DNA from: Bradyrhizobium diazoefficiens
GTDB taxonomy: Bacteria > Pseudomonadota > Alphaproteobacteria > Rhizobiales > Xanthobacteraceae
Length of the DNA stretch: 64,000 bases
Assembly: GCF_016616235.1 (NCBI RefSeq)
Contig: NZ_CP067100.1
Location: forward strand, 7,604,735 to 7,668,734
Direction: 5' to 3'
Below are positions 8,093-16,339 of this stretch, one piece after another. How positions within the stretch are numbered: position 1 is the first letter of the stretch; each line of letters starts with the position of its first letter. Under the pieces are notes generated by a model, which was not told the DNA's origin, did not search any database, and saw only the letters and a list, made by a program, of their open reading frames with translations. The position numbers and the translations under genes are program-made.

Positions 8093-8761
8093 ATGACCGA
8101 GCAAAACGACACCCGATCCAAGGCGGGCGCGATCATCGTTCCCGTGACGCTGTTCGAGCAGAACTGCACCATCATCTGGGACGAGCCGGCCAAGAAGGCC
8201 GTGGTGATCGATCCCGGCGGCGACGTGCCGAAGATTCTCGATGCGATCAAGCAGACCGGCGTCACCGTGGAGAAGATCTGGCTGACCCACGGCCATATCG
8301 ACCATGTCGGCGGCGCGGCGGAGTTGCGCGATGCGCTGAAAGTGCCGATCGAGGGCCCGCATGTCGCGGACAAGTTCCTGCTCGACAACGTCGTCGAGAG
8401 CGGCGCGCGCTTCGGCATGACCGGGGTGCGCAATTTCGCGCCGGACCGCTGGCTCGACGAAGGCGAGACCGTCTCGATCGGCGGCCTCTCGTTCGAGATT
8501 TTCCACTGCCCCGGCCATTCGCCCGGCAGCGTGGTGTTCTTCAACAAGGAATTGCGGTTTGCCCATGTCGGCGACGTCTTGTTCGCAGGCTCGGTTGGCC
8601 GCACCGATCTGCCCGGCGGCAATCACGCCACACTGATCAACTCGATCAAATCAAAACTGCTGCCGCTCGGCGACGATGTCGGCTTCATCTGCGGCCATGG
8701 CGCCGGCTCCAGCATCGGCCAGGAGCGGATGACCAATCCGTTCATCACCGGCGAGATGTAG
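8093..8761 (+). CDS. MBL-fold metallo-hydrolase, glyoxalase II-like
   Basis: A 222-residue zinc or iron hydrolase of the YcbL / hydroxyacylglutathione hydrolase-like group. It has the metal motif THGHIDH (His66, His68, Asp70, His71), the third-histidine motif CPGHSPGS, the bridging aspartate in VGDVLFAGSVGRTD, and a final histidine in CGHGAGS. The start is the ATG at 8093 (MTEQNDT); the open frame upstream overlaps the promoter region of the divergent glucosidase. The substrate is probably a small thioester. It ends 10 bases before a palindromic element shared with the convergent HxlR gene. Confidence 0.88.
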   Translation: MTEQNDTRSKAGAIIVPVTLFEQNCTIIWDEPAKKAVVIDPGGDVPKILDAIKQTGVTVEKIWLTHGHIDHVGGAAELRDALKVPIEGPHVADKFLLDNVVESGARFGMTGVRNFAPDRWLDEGETVSIGGLSFEIFHCPGHSPGSVVFFNKELRFAHVGDVLFAGSVGRTDLPGGNHATLINSIKSKLLPLGDDVGFICGHGAGSSIGQERMTNPFITGEM

Positions 8762-8770
8762 CTCTTTGTT

Positions 8771-8820
8771 TGAGCATGATCTGTTCGGAAAGCCGCTTCA
8801 CACTTTTCGGATCATGCTCT
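8771..8820. repeat. Palindromic element between convergent genes
   Basis: TGAGCATGATC (8771) pairs with GATCATGCTC (8810-8819), and an inner TTCGGAAA...TTTTCGG pair adds a second stem. It is placed exactly between the stops of the MBL and HxlR genes and is probably a bidirectional terminator. Similar units are common in Rhizobiales genomes. Confidence 0.65.
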
Positions 8821-9187
8821 ATTCGGCGGCGTCGGCCAACGCCGCAGCCTCGCTCAAGTTACGCTCGCCCCATTCGCGGATCGCCGCGACGACGGGCACG
8901 AAGCTCTTGCCTTTGCGGGTCAGGCGATACTCGACCTTCGGCGGCACCTCGCCGAAATCCTTGCGATCGATCAGGCCGCTCGCGGTCAGCGCCTTCAATT
9001 CGCGGCTGAGCACGCGCGGGGTGATCTCGGCGCTGCCGCTCGTGCCGCGCAGCAAGCCGCTGCGGATTTCGCCATAGCGGCGCGGACCGTCCTTGAGGTC
9101 CCAGACGATGCGCAGCTTGTACTTGCCGCTGATCATTTTCTGAAATGCCGCGACTGGACAGGCCCGCGCCGGAATCATCTTTGCCAT
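8819..9187 (-). CDS. HxlR-family transcriptional regulator
   Basis: A 122-residue winged-helix regulator. CPVAAF near the N terminus carries Cys10, the position of the sensing cysteine in redox-responsive HxlR proteins (YodB/QorR type). The rest follows the family: WDLKDGPRRYGEI, PRVLSRELKAL, and the wing VEYRLTRKGKSFVPV. The ATG at 9187 is preceded by GGAGGAG at good spacing. It is transcribed divergently from the 9320 gene across 132 bases containing a direct repeat. A redox- or electrophile-sensing role is inferred from the cysteine. Confidence 0.88.
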   Translation of the reverse strand: MAKMIPARACPVAAFQKMISGKYKLRIVWDLKDGPRRYGEIRSGLLRGTSGSAEITPRVLSRELKALTASGLIDRKDFGEVPPKVEYRLTRKGKSFVPVVAAIREWGERNLSEAAALADAAE

Positions 9188-9235
9188 GTCGTCTCCTCCA
9201 TGTGCGGGACAGAGATTAGGAGCGACGGCGAAAAA

Positions 9236-9262
9236 GTCCATACTATCAATTTTGTCCATACT
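9236..9262. promoter_or_regulatory. Candidate HxlR operator: direct repeat GTCCATACT
   Basis: GTCCATACT occurs at 9236-9244 and again at 9254-9262, 18 bases apart, roughly two helical turns. It sits in the intergenic region between hxlR and the divergent monooxygenase-like gene, where a dimeric autoregulator would bind. Confidence 0.5.
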
Positions 9263-9319
9263 TGCGGGACCGCCAGCAGCACGCAGATGATGACGCACAC
9301 GACGAACAGGGAGCGTCAC

Positions 9320-9625
9320 ATGAAGCACTTCATGATCCGATACCAATTCAAGACCGGCACGACAGAGGACTGGCACCGGGAGGTCAGCCGCTTCATCAAG
9401 ACGGTCGATAGCGATCCGGAGCTGAAAGGGCGGATCGGCTATCGCGTCCTGAAAGCCCGCGACGACAACAGCTATTTCCATCTCGCCAGCGTCACCGACG
9501 AGGACGCGCAAAAGGCGCTGCAATCGCGCGACTTCTTCAAGCACTATCAGGAGATGACGCGGAAGGTCGCCGGCGGCGAGGTGACGGCGATGCCGATCGA
9601 ATGGATCGACCAGACGGCGGGTTAG
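9320..9625 (+). CDS. Small ABM/quinol-monooxygenase-like protein
   Basis: A 101-residue protein (MKHFMIRYQFKTGTTEDW...) of the size and composition of dimeric alpha-beta-barrel proteins of the antibiotic biosynthesis monooxygenase type. The start ATG at 9320 has AGGGAG six bases upstream. Its divergent arrangement with an HxlR regulator is typical of quinone- or electrophile-inducible enzymes. The family call is by resemblance only. Confidence 0.55.
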   Translation: MKHFMIRYQFKTGTTEDWHREVSRFIKTVDSDPELKGRIGYRVLKARDDNSYFHLASVTDEDAQKALQSRDFFKHYQEMTRKVAGGEVTAMPIEWIDQTAG

Positions 9626-9651
9626 ACCATCGCTTCAGCTGGCGCGGGCTC

Positions 9652-9790
9652 TTCTCACCTCTCCCGCAAAGCTTACGGGAGAGCTCGACGCGAAGCGGCG
9701 GGTGAGAGCTCTCGCGTCGTCGGAAGTGTCCCTTGCGGAGACACCCCCACCCCAACCCTCCCCCGCAAGCGGGAGAGGGGGCGCACCTTC
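9652..9790. repeat. Intergenic repeat, family C (CACCTCTCCC-type)
   Basis: TCTCACCTCTCCCGC...CGGGAGAG...GGCGGGTGAGAG followed by GCGGAGACACCCCCACCCC and a hairpin CTCCCCCGCAAGCGGGAG. The same order of segments recurs at 25954-26085, and shorter forms occur at 12691-12718 and 14131-14155. Confidence 0.75.
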
Positions 9791-9800
9791 TTCGCGGCAG

Positions 9801-10973
9801 CTACTTCATCAGCCCCGCGGCCGTGAGCGCGCGGGTGATGATCTGGCCGAGATCGAAGCGGCGGGACGTCTCGCGCTTCGGCTCAGTCGGCTGGTCCGCG
9901 ACGGCGGCGCGGATCGAGCGGGCGAGATGCGGCGCGGGCGTCAGCGCCGGTTTTGGCGCTGCAGCCTCCGCGTTCGTCTTTGCCGCGTCCGCAATCCAGC
10001 CGGTGAGGCCGAAGAACTTTGCGATGTGATAGGACGAAGAAATTCCGGCCTCGATCAGGAACGCGCCTTCGGTGCCGTAGCGCTGATCATTGTCGGCGAG
10101 CCCAAGCGGCGTGCCGTGCGCCATGTCGGTGATGGCGTAGGACTCGACCAGGGTCTCGCCGTCCTTGTTCCACCAGGCCTGGCGCGGATAGCCGTCGACA
10201 TTGGTCTCGGCCATCGGAACCTCGGGCAAATCATGCAGGTCGAGCCACTGCTTGACGATCTCGTTGGCATTGCCGGGATTGACGGTGCGGTCGGCGCTGC
10301 CGTGCCACACCGAAATCTTCGGCCACGGCCCGCGATGATCCGAAGCATTGCGGACGAGGTCGCCGAGCGCGCGCGCGGGCCGCGCCGGGGAATGAAACAT
10401 GCCGTCCAGCGCCTCGCGCAGATTCGAGGCGATGCCGTAGGGAAGCCCCGCGATGACCGCACCGGCCGCAAACACCTCCGGATAGGTCGCGAGCATCACC
10501 GAGGTCATGCCGCCGCCGGCGGACAGGCCGGTGATGAAGATGCGCCTGGCGTCGATGCGATGCGCCTCAACCATGTGCGCGATCATCTCGCGGATCGAAC
10601 GCGGCTCGCCGCTGTCGCGGGCCGTGTCTTCCGGATTGAACCAGTTGAAGCAGGTGTTGCCGTTGTTGATGCGCTGCTGCTCGGGCATCAGCAGCGCGAA
10701 GCCGTAGTGCCTCGCGAGCGTCGACCAGCCCGCACCGAGGTCATAGCTGGCTCCGGTCTGGCCGCAGCCATGCAGCACGACGACGAGCGCACGCGGCTTC
10801 TGCAGCTGCGCCGGCACGAACGCGAACATGCGCAGGGCCCCGGGATTGCTGCCGAAGCCGGTGACTTCTTCCAGCGGGCTGGACACGTCCGCGCTGCGGC
10901 CGAACTCGGCAAGGCGCAGACCATCCGCCATTGGCAGACGTCTCAACAGATCGACATTTCGGGCGAGCGACAC
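9801..10973 (-). CDS. PHB depolymerase-family esterase
   Basis: A 390-residue alpha/beta hydrolase of the poly(3-hydroxybutyrate) depolymerase / feruloyl esterase family. I chose the GTG at 10973, which has AGGAG five bases upstream; the frame is open further up. The catalytic triad is visible: Ser151 in GLSAGGGM, Asp228 in HGSADRTVNP, and His286 in MAHGTPLG. HGCGQTGASYD forms the oxyanion region. No classical signal peptide is obvious, so it may act on intracellular PHB oligomers or other esters. The C terminus has an alanine/proline-rich linker. Confidence 0.82.
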   Translation of the reverse strand: MSLARNVDLLRRLPMADGLRLAEFGRSADVSSPLEEVTGFGSNPGALRMFAFVPAQLQKPRALVVVLHGCGQTGASYDLGAGWSTLARHYGFALLMPEQQRINNGNTCFNWFNPEDTARDSGEPRSIREMIAHMVEAHRIDARRIFITGLSAGGGMTSVMLATYPEVFAAGAVIAGLPYGIASNLREALDGMFHSPARPARALGDLVRNASDHRGPWPKISVWHGSADRTVNPGNANEIVKQWLDLHDLPEVPMAETNVDGYPRQAWWNKDGETLVESYAITDMAHGTPLGLADNDQRYGTEGAFLIEAGISSSYHIAKFFGLTGWIADAAKTNAEAAAPKPALTPAPHLARSIRAAVADQPTEPKRETSRRFDLGQIITRALTAAGLMK

Positions 10974-11114
10974 GGCAACTCCTGGCAGGCGACGTTCAAC
11001 GTTCACCCAAACCAAATAGTTGCTGCGGTGCAAAATAAAAAGGCCGTGTGCTGTCGATGTCCAAGGAATCGCGCAAAACACCCGCAGAAATCTGCATGTA
11101 TTAACCGCGCCGCC

Positions 11115-12527
11115 TCAACTTCGTGCAGATGCGCGGCGCATCCACGCCAGAAATGCGGCGCAGATCATGATTAACGCCGCAAACAGTGCGAGCGAGACGA
11201 AAAATCCTGCGCGCGCTGATTGCAGCGTCTCCATCGCGAAGAACACCGCGCCGATTGCGGCCACTCCGGCCGCATTTCCGATCTGTGCGGTCGTGCCATA
11301 CGCGCCGGAGGCCGAGCCGGCTGCGACGGGTTTGACCGTCGAGAGCACCGCGCCCGACAGCGGCGCCATGACGAGGCCCTGACCGTAGCCGAAGATGATC
11401 ATGGTGAGCGCCAGCGAGCTCGGCGTCGGCACATCGGCACAGGCAGTAACGAGCGCAAGTGCGGCGAGGCCGGCGATCTGGAGCGCGCAGCCCTCGATCA
11501 GGACCTTGGTGCCGCGATGCCGCGCACGCGCCCCGCTGTGGCGTGAGGCGACGACGAAAGCAAGCGCGAGCGGAATGAAGGCCAGGCCGGCTGTGAGCGG
11601 CGGGATCTTGAGGCCACGCTGCATGAACAGCGTCATGACCAGGTAGAACGAGAGATTGGCGACGAAGAAGAAGAACGCCGCGCCAAGCCCGCGCAGGAAG
11701 GCGGCGTCCGCCAGCAGCGTCAGGTCGATCAGCGGCATGCCGCCGGCGCGCGCGACGGCATGTTCGAGCTTCAGGAACGCAAACAGGATCACCCCGCCGA
11801 CCGCCATCACTGCCCACAACCATCGCGCCCAGCCGACATCGTGGCCGAACAGCAGCGGCCCGATCAGGCAGAGCAGTCCCGCGAACAGCACGACACTGCC
11901 CTTGATGTCGAGCCGTGTGCCGGCCCGGCGCGGCACCGAGGGCATGATGCGCCAAGCGGCAGCGGCAATGACAAGACCGCAGGGCACGTTGACAAAGAAC
12001 ACCGAGCGCCAGCCGGTGCCGGCGAGATCGATCGTGACGAGGAGCCCGCCAAGCAGAAAGCCCGCAGCGCCCGCAAGCCCCAGCACGATGCCGTAGATGG
12101 CGAAGGCGCGGCTGCGCGTCTCGTCGGTGAACAGCAGATGCAAGGTCGCCAGCACCTGCGGCACCATCAGTGCCGCGGTCGCGCCCTGCGCCAGCCGCGC
12201 GATAATCAGCTCCAGGCCGGATTGCGCCAGCCCGCACCACAGCGAACTCGCGGTGAAGCCGAGCACGCCGGCGAGAAAGACGTTCTTGGTACCATGGATG
12301 TCGCCGAGCCGGCCGCCGGTGACGACCAGCGTGGCATAGGCGATCAGATAGATCGCGATCACGGATTCGATCTGCGCCGGGGTCGCATGCAGATCGACCG
12401 CAATGGTGGGAATGGCGACGTTCACGATGAAAGCGTCGACGCCGAACATGAACTGAGCGGCGACGACGATCGCCAGCACCCACCAGCGGCGGGTCGAATC
12501 GACAGGCTTGGTGACGGTTTGATGCAT
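11115..12527 (-). CDS. MFS transporter, DHA2 (14-TM drug exporter) type
   Basis: A 470-residue proton-driven exporter of the EmrB/QacA type. About 14 hydrophobic helices are seen, with the N-terminal motif FMFGVDAFIVNVAIPTIA (D-x-x-I-V-N-V-A-x-P), GGRLGDIHGTKNVFL (motif A) and GFLLGGLLVTI (motif C-like). The ATG at 12527 has GGGAGG upstream at a long spacing of about 11. It stands alone without a membrane-fusion partner, so export into the periplasm is likely. The substrate is unknown. Confidence 0.85.
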   Translation of the reverse strand: MHQTVTKPVDSTRRWWVLAIVVAAQFMFGVDAFIVNVAIPTIAVDLHATPAQIESVIAIYLIAYATLVVTGGRLGDIHGTKNVFLAGVLGFTASSLWCGLAQSGLELIIARLAQGATAALMVPQVLATLHLLFTDETRSRAFAIYGIVLGLAGAAGFLLGGLLVTIDLAGTGWRSVFFVNVPCGLVIAAAAWRIMPSVPRRAGTRLDIKGSVVLFAGLLCLIGPLLFGHDVGWARWLWAVMAVGGVILFAFLKLEHAVARAGGMPLIDLTLLADAAFLRGLGAAFFFFVANLSFYLVMTLFMQRGLKIPPLTAGLAFIPLALAFVVASRHSGARARHRGTKVLIEGCALQIAGLAALALVTACADVPTPSSLALTMIIFGYGQGLVMAPLSGAVLSTVKPVAAGSASGAYGTTAQIGNAAGVAAIGAVFFAMETLQSARAGFFVSLALFAALIMICAAFLAWMRRASARS

Positions 12528-12852
12528 TTTCGCGCGAACCTCCCGCGATTTATTTGCACGCGATGCTCGCAGATCGACGTCATCTGCGCGATTACCTCGG
12601 AGGTAGGGATTGCCGACCTCCTTTGCGGCCATCCTTCGAGACGATCGCTTCACGGGTACATCCCGTCTGTGGAGAGAGACCCTCACCCCGCCCTCTCCCC
12701 GTAAGAACGGGGAGAGGGAGACGAAGCATCGCGCCTCACCCCAACGCATGCCTGCATTCCGCCGCGCGGGACATCGCGCGATTGCGTTTGCGACATCCGG
12801 CACGTAGCCTCACGCCATCAACAAACAGAAAATCAAAGCCGGAGAGAACGCC
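12528..12852. other. Gene-free interval with a repeat hairpin
   Basis: This 325-base region between the divergent MFS and LLM genes contains a perfect 12-bp hairpin with AAGA loop at 12691-12718 (CCCTCTCCCCGT / ACGGGGAGAGGG), a short form of repeat family C. The remainder presumably holds two promoters. No coding potential is evident. Confidence 0.6.
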
Positions 12853-14088
12853 ATGGCGCGCCTGAAATTCGGAGCCTTTCTTGCCCCGCATCACCCGATC
12901 GGGGAGCATCCGATGCTCCAGTTCCGGCGCGATCTCGACCTCGTCGAGCAGCTCGACGCGCTCGGTTATGACGAGTTCTGGTGCGGCGAGCATCACTCCT
13001 CCGGCTGGGAGATGATCGCCTCGCCCGAGATGTTCCTGGCCGCGGCCGGCGAACGCACCAAGCGGATCAGGCTCGGCACCGGCGTGGTCTCGCTGCCCTA
13101 TCACCATCCCTTCAACGTCGCCCAGCGCATGGTGCAGCTCGACCATATGACCGGCGGCCGCGCCATCTTTGGCTCCGGCCCCGGCGCGCTCGCCTCCGAC
13201 GCGCACACGCTCGGCATCGACCCGATGACGCAGCGCGACCGCCAGGATGAGGCGATCGGCGTGATCCGCCGGCTGTTCAACGGCGAGCGCGTCACCGCCA
13301 AGAGCGACTGGTTCACCATGAACGACGCCGCGCTCCAGCTGCTGCCGTTGCAGGAGGAGATGCCGTTCGTCGTGGCCTCGCAGATCTCGCCGTCGGGCAT
13401 GACGCTGGCCGGCAAATACGGCATCGGCATCATCTCGCTCGGCTCGATGACGACGCAGGGGCTGATGTCGCTGCAACAGCAATGGCAGTTCGCCGAGGAC
13501 GCCGCGAAGAAGCACGGCACCACGGTAAGCCGCGCCGACTGGCGCGTGCTCCTCACCTTCCACATCGCCGAGACCCGCGAGCAGGCCCGCCGCGAGGCCG
13601 GCGCGGGCCTGATGCGCTGGCACAACGAATATAATGTCGGCACGCTGCAGCGGCCCGGCCTCACCGCATTCTCTTCACCGGACGAGGCCGTGGACAAGAC
13701 CGCCTTCGTCGAGGGCGCGGCCTCCACCATCGGCACGCCCGATGACCTCGTCAAAACCATCAAGAACGTGATGCAGGTGTCCGGCGGCGTCGGCGCCATC
13801 ATCGGCTTCGTGCACGACTGGGCCAATCCGGAAGCGACGCGCCGGAGCTGGGACATGGTGGCGCGCTATGTCGTGCCGGAGATCAACGGCTACATCGAGC
13901 CCTTGCGCAAGTCGCAAAAATTCGTGATCGAGAACCGCGCGATCTTCGAGCGCGCAGGGCAAGCCGTGATGGCCAAGATCATGGAGAACGAGAAGGCCGC
14001 CGAGGCGCTGAAGGTGACCGGCCCCGGCCGCGTCGCGATTCCCGCCGTCAACGCGCCGGATCTGCAAAAGGAAGCGGCGAAGCGATAA
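12853..14088 (+). CDS. LLM class flavin-dependent oxidoreductase
   Basis: A 411-residue bacterial luciferase-like monooxygenase (FMNH2 or F420 type). It has the family start MARLKFGAFLAPHHPIGE, the active-site-side FWCGEHHSSGWE, IRLGTGVVSLPYHHPF, and the flavin-binding FGSGPGALASDAHTLGIDP. GGAGAG precedes the ATG at normal spacing. Related enzymes oxidise terpenes, alkanes or nitroacetate-like compounds, and the substrate cannot be read from sequence. It is followed by a terminator-like hairpin at 14131. Confidence 0.85.
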   Translation: MARLKFGAFLAPHHPIGEHPMLQFRRDLDLVEQLDALGYDEFWCGEHHSSGWEMIASPEMFLAAAGERTKRIRLGTGVVSLPYHHPFNVAQRMVQLDHMTGGRAIFGSGPGALASDAHTLGIDPMTQRDRQDEAIGVIRRLFNGERVTAKSDWFTMNDAALQLLPLQEEMPFVVASQISPSGMTLAGKYGIGIISLGSMTTQGLMSLQQQWQFAEDAAKKHGTTVSRADWRVLLTFHIAETREQARREAGAGLMRWHNEYNVGTLQRPGLTAFSSPDEAVDKTAFVEGAASTIGTPDDLVKTIKNVMQVSGGVGAIIGFVHDWANPEATRRSWDMVARYVVPEINGYIEPLRKSQKFVIENRAIFERAGQAVMAKIMENEKAAEALKVTGPGRVAIPAVNAPDLQKEAAKR

Positions 14089-14130
14089 GCTTAAGGCGAT
14101 GTAAGGGTTGACGGCGAGCGGGCCGGGCTT

Positions 14131-14155
14131 CACCTCTCCCCAGCCGGGAGAGGTG
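14131..14155 (+). terminator. Hairpin CACCTCTCCC/GGGAGAGGTG after the LLM gene
   Basis: A perfect 10-bp stem with a 5-base loop (CAGCC), 43 bases after the stop codon. It lacks a long U-run, so it may be a family C repeat acting as a weak terminator. Confidence 0.5.
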
Positions 14156-14327
14156 TCCCCCTCACTCGCACCGACCAAGTAAGACTCATCACTTTTCGGC
14201 GCCGTCGCTCCTGAACGACATCACATCATTTGGCCGCAGTTGTGCTATGCTGACCTCATCAGCCTGGCGCGGACCGTGCTCATACCGCGCTCGCGCGCTG
14301 TTCGGTCAGCCAACCGGAGCAAGCGTC

Positions 14328-15704
14328 ATGTCGATGCAGAATGTGGCCACGCCTGCGCTTGAATGCACCGCGCCCAAGCGCAACGAGCTGACGCATATTC
14401 CGGGCGATGAAGGCTGGCCGATCATCGGCATGACCTTCAAGGTGCTCGCCGATCCCAAGGGACATATCGAGCGGAACGGCGCCAAGTACGGGGCGGTTTA
14501 TCGCACCCACATTTTCGGCGAGACCAATGTCGTGCTGCTCGGGCCGGAGGCCAACGAGCTGGTGCTGTTCGACCAGCACAAGCTGTTCTCCTCGACGCAT
14601 GGCTGGAACAAGGTGCTTGGGCTGCTGTTCCCGCGCGGCTTGATGCTGCTGGATTTCGACGAGCACCGGCTGCATCGCAAGGCACTGTCGGTCGCGTTCA
14701 AGTCGGGGCCGATGAAATCCTATTTGTCAGATCTCGATCGCGGCATCTCAGCGCGCGTGGCGCAGTGGAAGGCGAACCCTGGCGAGATGCAGCTCTATCC
14801 CGCGATGAAGCAGCTCACGCTCGATCTTGCCGCGGCGTCCTTCCTCGGCGCCGACATCGGGCCTGAGGTCGACGAGATCAACCGCGCCTTCGTCGACATG
14901 GTCGCGGCTGCGGTCGCGCCGGTCCGCCGTCCCCTGCCCAGCACGCAGATGGCGCGCGGCGTGAAGGGGCGCAAGCGCATCGTCGCCTATTTCCGCGAGC
15001 AGATTCCGCTGCGGCGCGGCAATCACGGCGGCGACGATCTGTTCTCGCAGCTCTGCCGCGCCACCCACGAGGACGGCGCGCTGCTGTCCGAGCAGGACAT
15101 CATCGACCACATGAGCTTTCTGATGATGGCGGCGCACGACACGTTGACCTCGTCGCTGACGTCCTTTGTCGGCGAGCTCGCCGCGAATCCGGACTGGCAG
15201 GAGAGGCTGCGCGCCGAGGTGCTGGCGCTCGGGCTCGCGCCGGGTGCGCCGAGCAGCTTCGACGATTTCGAGAAGATGAAGTTGACGGAGATGGCGTTCA
15301 AGGAAGCGCTGCGGATCAGGCCGCCGGTGCCCTCGATGCCGCGCCGCGCGATGCGCGATTTCACCTTCAAGGGTTATACGGTTCCTGCCGGGACTGCGGT
15401 TGGTGTCAATCCGCTCTATACACATCACATGAAAGACATCTGGCCGGAGCCCGATCGCTTCGATCCGCTGCGCTTCACGGAAGAGGCCCAGCGCAACCGC
15501 CACCGCTTCGCCTTCGTGCCGTTCGGCGGCGGCGCGCATATGTGCCTCGGGCTGCACTTCGCCTACATGCAGGCAAAATGCTTCGCGCGGCACTTCTTGC
15601 AGAATATCGAGGTCTCGCTGGAGGAAGGCTACAAGCCGGACTGGCAGATGTGGCCGATTCCCAAGCCGCGGGATGGATTAAGGGTGCGGGTGAAGGCGGT
15701 GTAG
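14328..15704 (+). CDS. Cytochrome P450
   Basis: A soluble heme-thiolate monooxygenase of 458 residues. The heme-binding loop FGGGAHMCLG places the cysteine ligand at about 406. The I-helix MMAAHDTLTSS, the ExxR (EALR) and the meander region FDPLRFTEE are all present. GGAG lies 8 bases before the ATG at 14328; an upstream in-frame start would add 27 poorly conserved residues. The sequence resembles the CYP26/CYP51/CYP120-like class acting on hydrophobic substrates such as retinoids and sterols. No dedicated ferredoxin is adjacent. Confidence 0.9.
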   Translation: MSMQNVATPALECTAPKRNELTHIPGDEGWPIIGMTFKVLADPKGHIERNGAKYGAVYRTHIFGETNVVLLGPEANELVLFDQHKLFSSTHGWNKVLGLLFPRGLMLLDFDEHRLHRKALSVAFKSGPMKSYLSDLDRGISARVAQWKANPGEMQLYPAMKQLTLDLAAASFLGADIGPEVDEINRAFVDMVAAAVAPVRRPLPSTQMARGVKGRKRIVAYFREQIPLRRGNHGGDDLFSQLCRATHEDGALLSEQDIIDHMSFLMMAAHDTLTSSLTSFVGELAANPDWQERLRAEVLALGLAPGAPSSFDDFEKMKLTEMAFKEALRIRPPVPSMPRRAMRDFTFKGYTVPAGTAVGVNPLYTHHMKDIWPEPDRFDPLRFTEEAQRNRHRFAFVPFGGGAHMCLGLHFAYMQAKCFARHFLQNIEVSLEEGYKPDWQMWPIPKPRDGLRVRVKAV

Positions 15705-15712
15705 GCGCCCAA

Positions 15713-15842
15713 CTCTCGTGTCCCGGACGCGCGAAGCGCGAGCCGGGACCCAGAATCTTGAGAAACATTCAGCTCGAGAGATGGGCCCCCGGCTCTGCAG
15801 CGCACCGCTGAAGAAGCGCTGCGCTGCGTCCGGGGCACGAGA
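15713..15842. repeat. Composite palindromic repeat, family A
   Basis: CTCTCGTGTCCCGGACGCGC...GCGTCCGGGGCACGAG is the inverted counterpart of the repeat at 2152-2290, including the inner GGCTCTGCAGCGCACCGCTG segment. Confidence 0.75.
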
Positions 15843-15849
15843 ATCACCT

Positions 15850-15966
15850 GGATATCTTGGGCAAAGGCGCGAAGCGCCGTGCTCATCATTTCTCGCGAAA
15901 AACATGGTGGGCGCGTTTCCGCCTTCTCTTCGAGCTAGCGCGGACAAGGCGCTTTGCCCACCCGGC
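15850..15966. repeat. Further repeat-like block next to family A
   Basis: TTGGGCAAAGGCGCGAAG...GCGCTTTGCCCACC forms an inverted pair about 90 bases apart. The block ends where the SDR gene fragment begins, so it may mark the truncating insertion. Confidence 0.45.
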
Positions 15967-16214
15967 TGCATCTGTGCTTCGACCGTCACGTCGGTCTGGC
16001 GGAAGATGCAATTGGCTCCAAGCTGCTTCGCCAGCGCCTCGCCTTCCGGTAGTCGCCGCCCCGCGATCACAATTTTGGCACCTTCGGCAACGAAGACTTC
16101 CGCGGTGCGCAATCCGATCCTGCTCGTGGCGCCCGTGATCACCGCCACTTGGCCGTCCAGCCTGTCGATGGAATGTTCCTGTTTTCGAATGAATTGACGC
16201 CGAACGGCGGACAC
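15967..16214 (-). pseudogene. N-terminal fragment of a short-chain dehydrogenase/reductase
   Basis: The first 80 or so residues read as an SDR: RLDGQVAVITGATSRIGLRTAEVF (Rossmann TGxxxxIG motif, with Arg where Gly is usual in TGATSGIG), VIAGRR, and the DVT that binds adenine. The reading then runs into repeat sequence at about 15967. The catalytic YxxxK region is absent. It is a decayed remnant of roughly one third of an SDR of 250 residues. Confidence 0.75.
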
Positions 16215-16339
16215 CGATCGATGACGACGCCGCGACGGTCGGTGCCGCGACGGTCACTGTTCCTGCCGGCTCACGAGGCAAGCTTTGCTTGCGCTGGCCA
16301 GATCCGTAACAATCACCGCGAACGCAGGTCGCGACCGGG

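Noticed and set aside
6532..9009. 825-codon plus-strand frame across the glucosidase, MBL and HxlR genes
   Set aside because: It crosses three genes supported by catalytic motifs. It is a product of GC-rich third positions.
14225..14245. Sigma54-like promoter before the P450 gene (TGGCCGCAGTTGTGCT)
   Set aside because: The -24 element deviates and the -12 element lacks TTGC at correct spacing. No activator is nearby.
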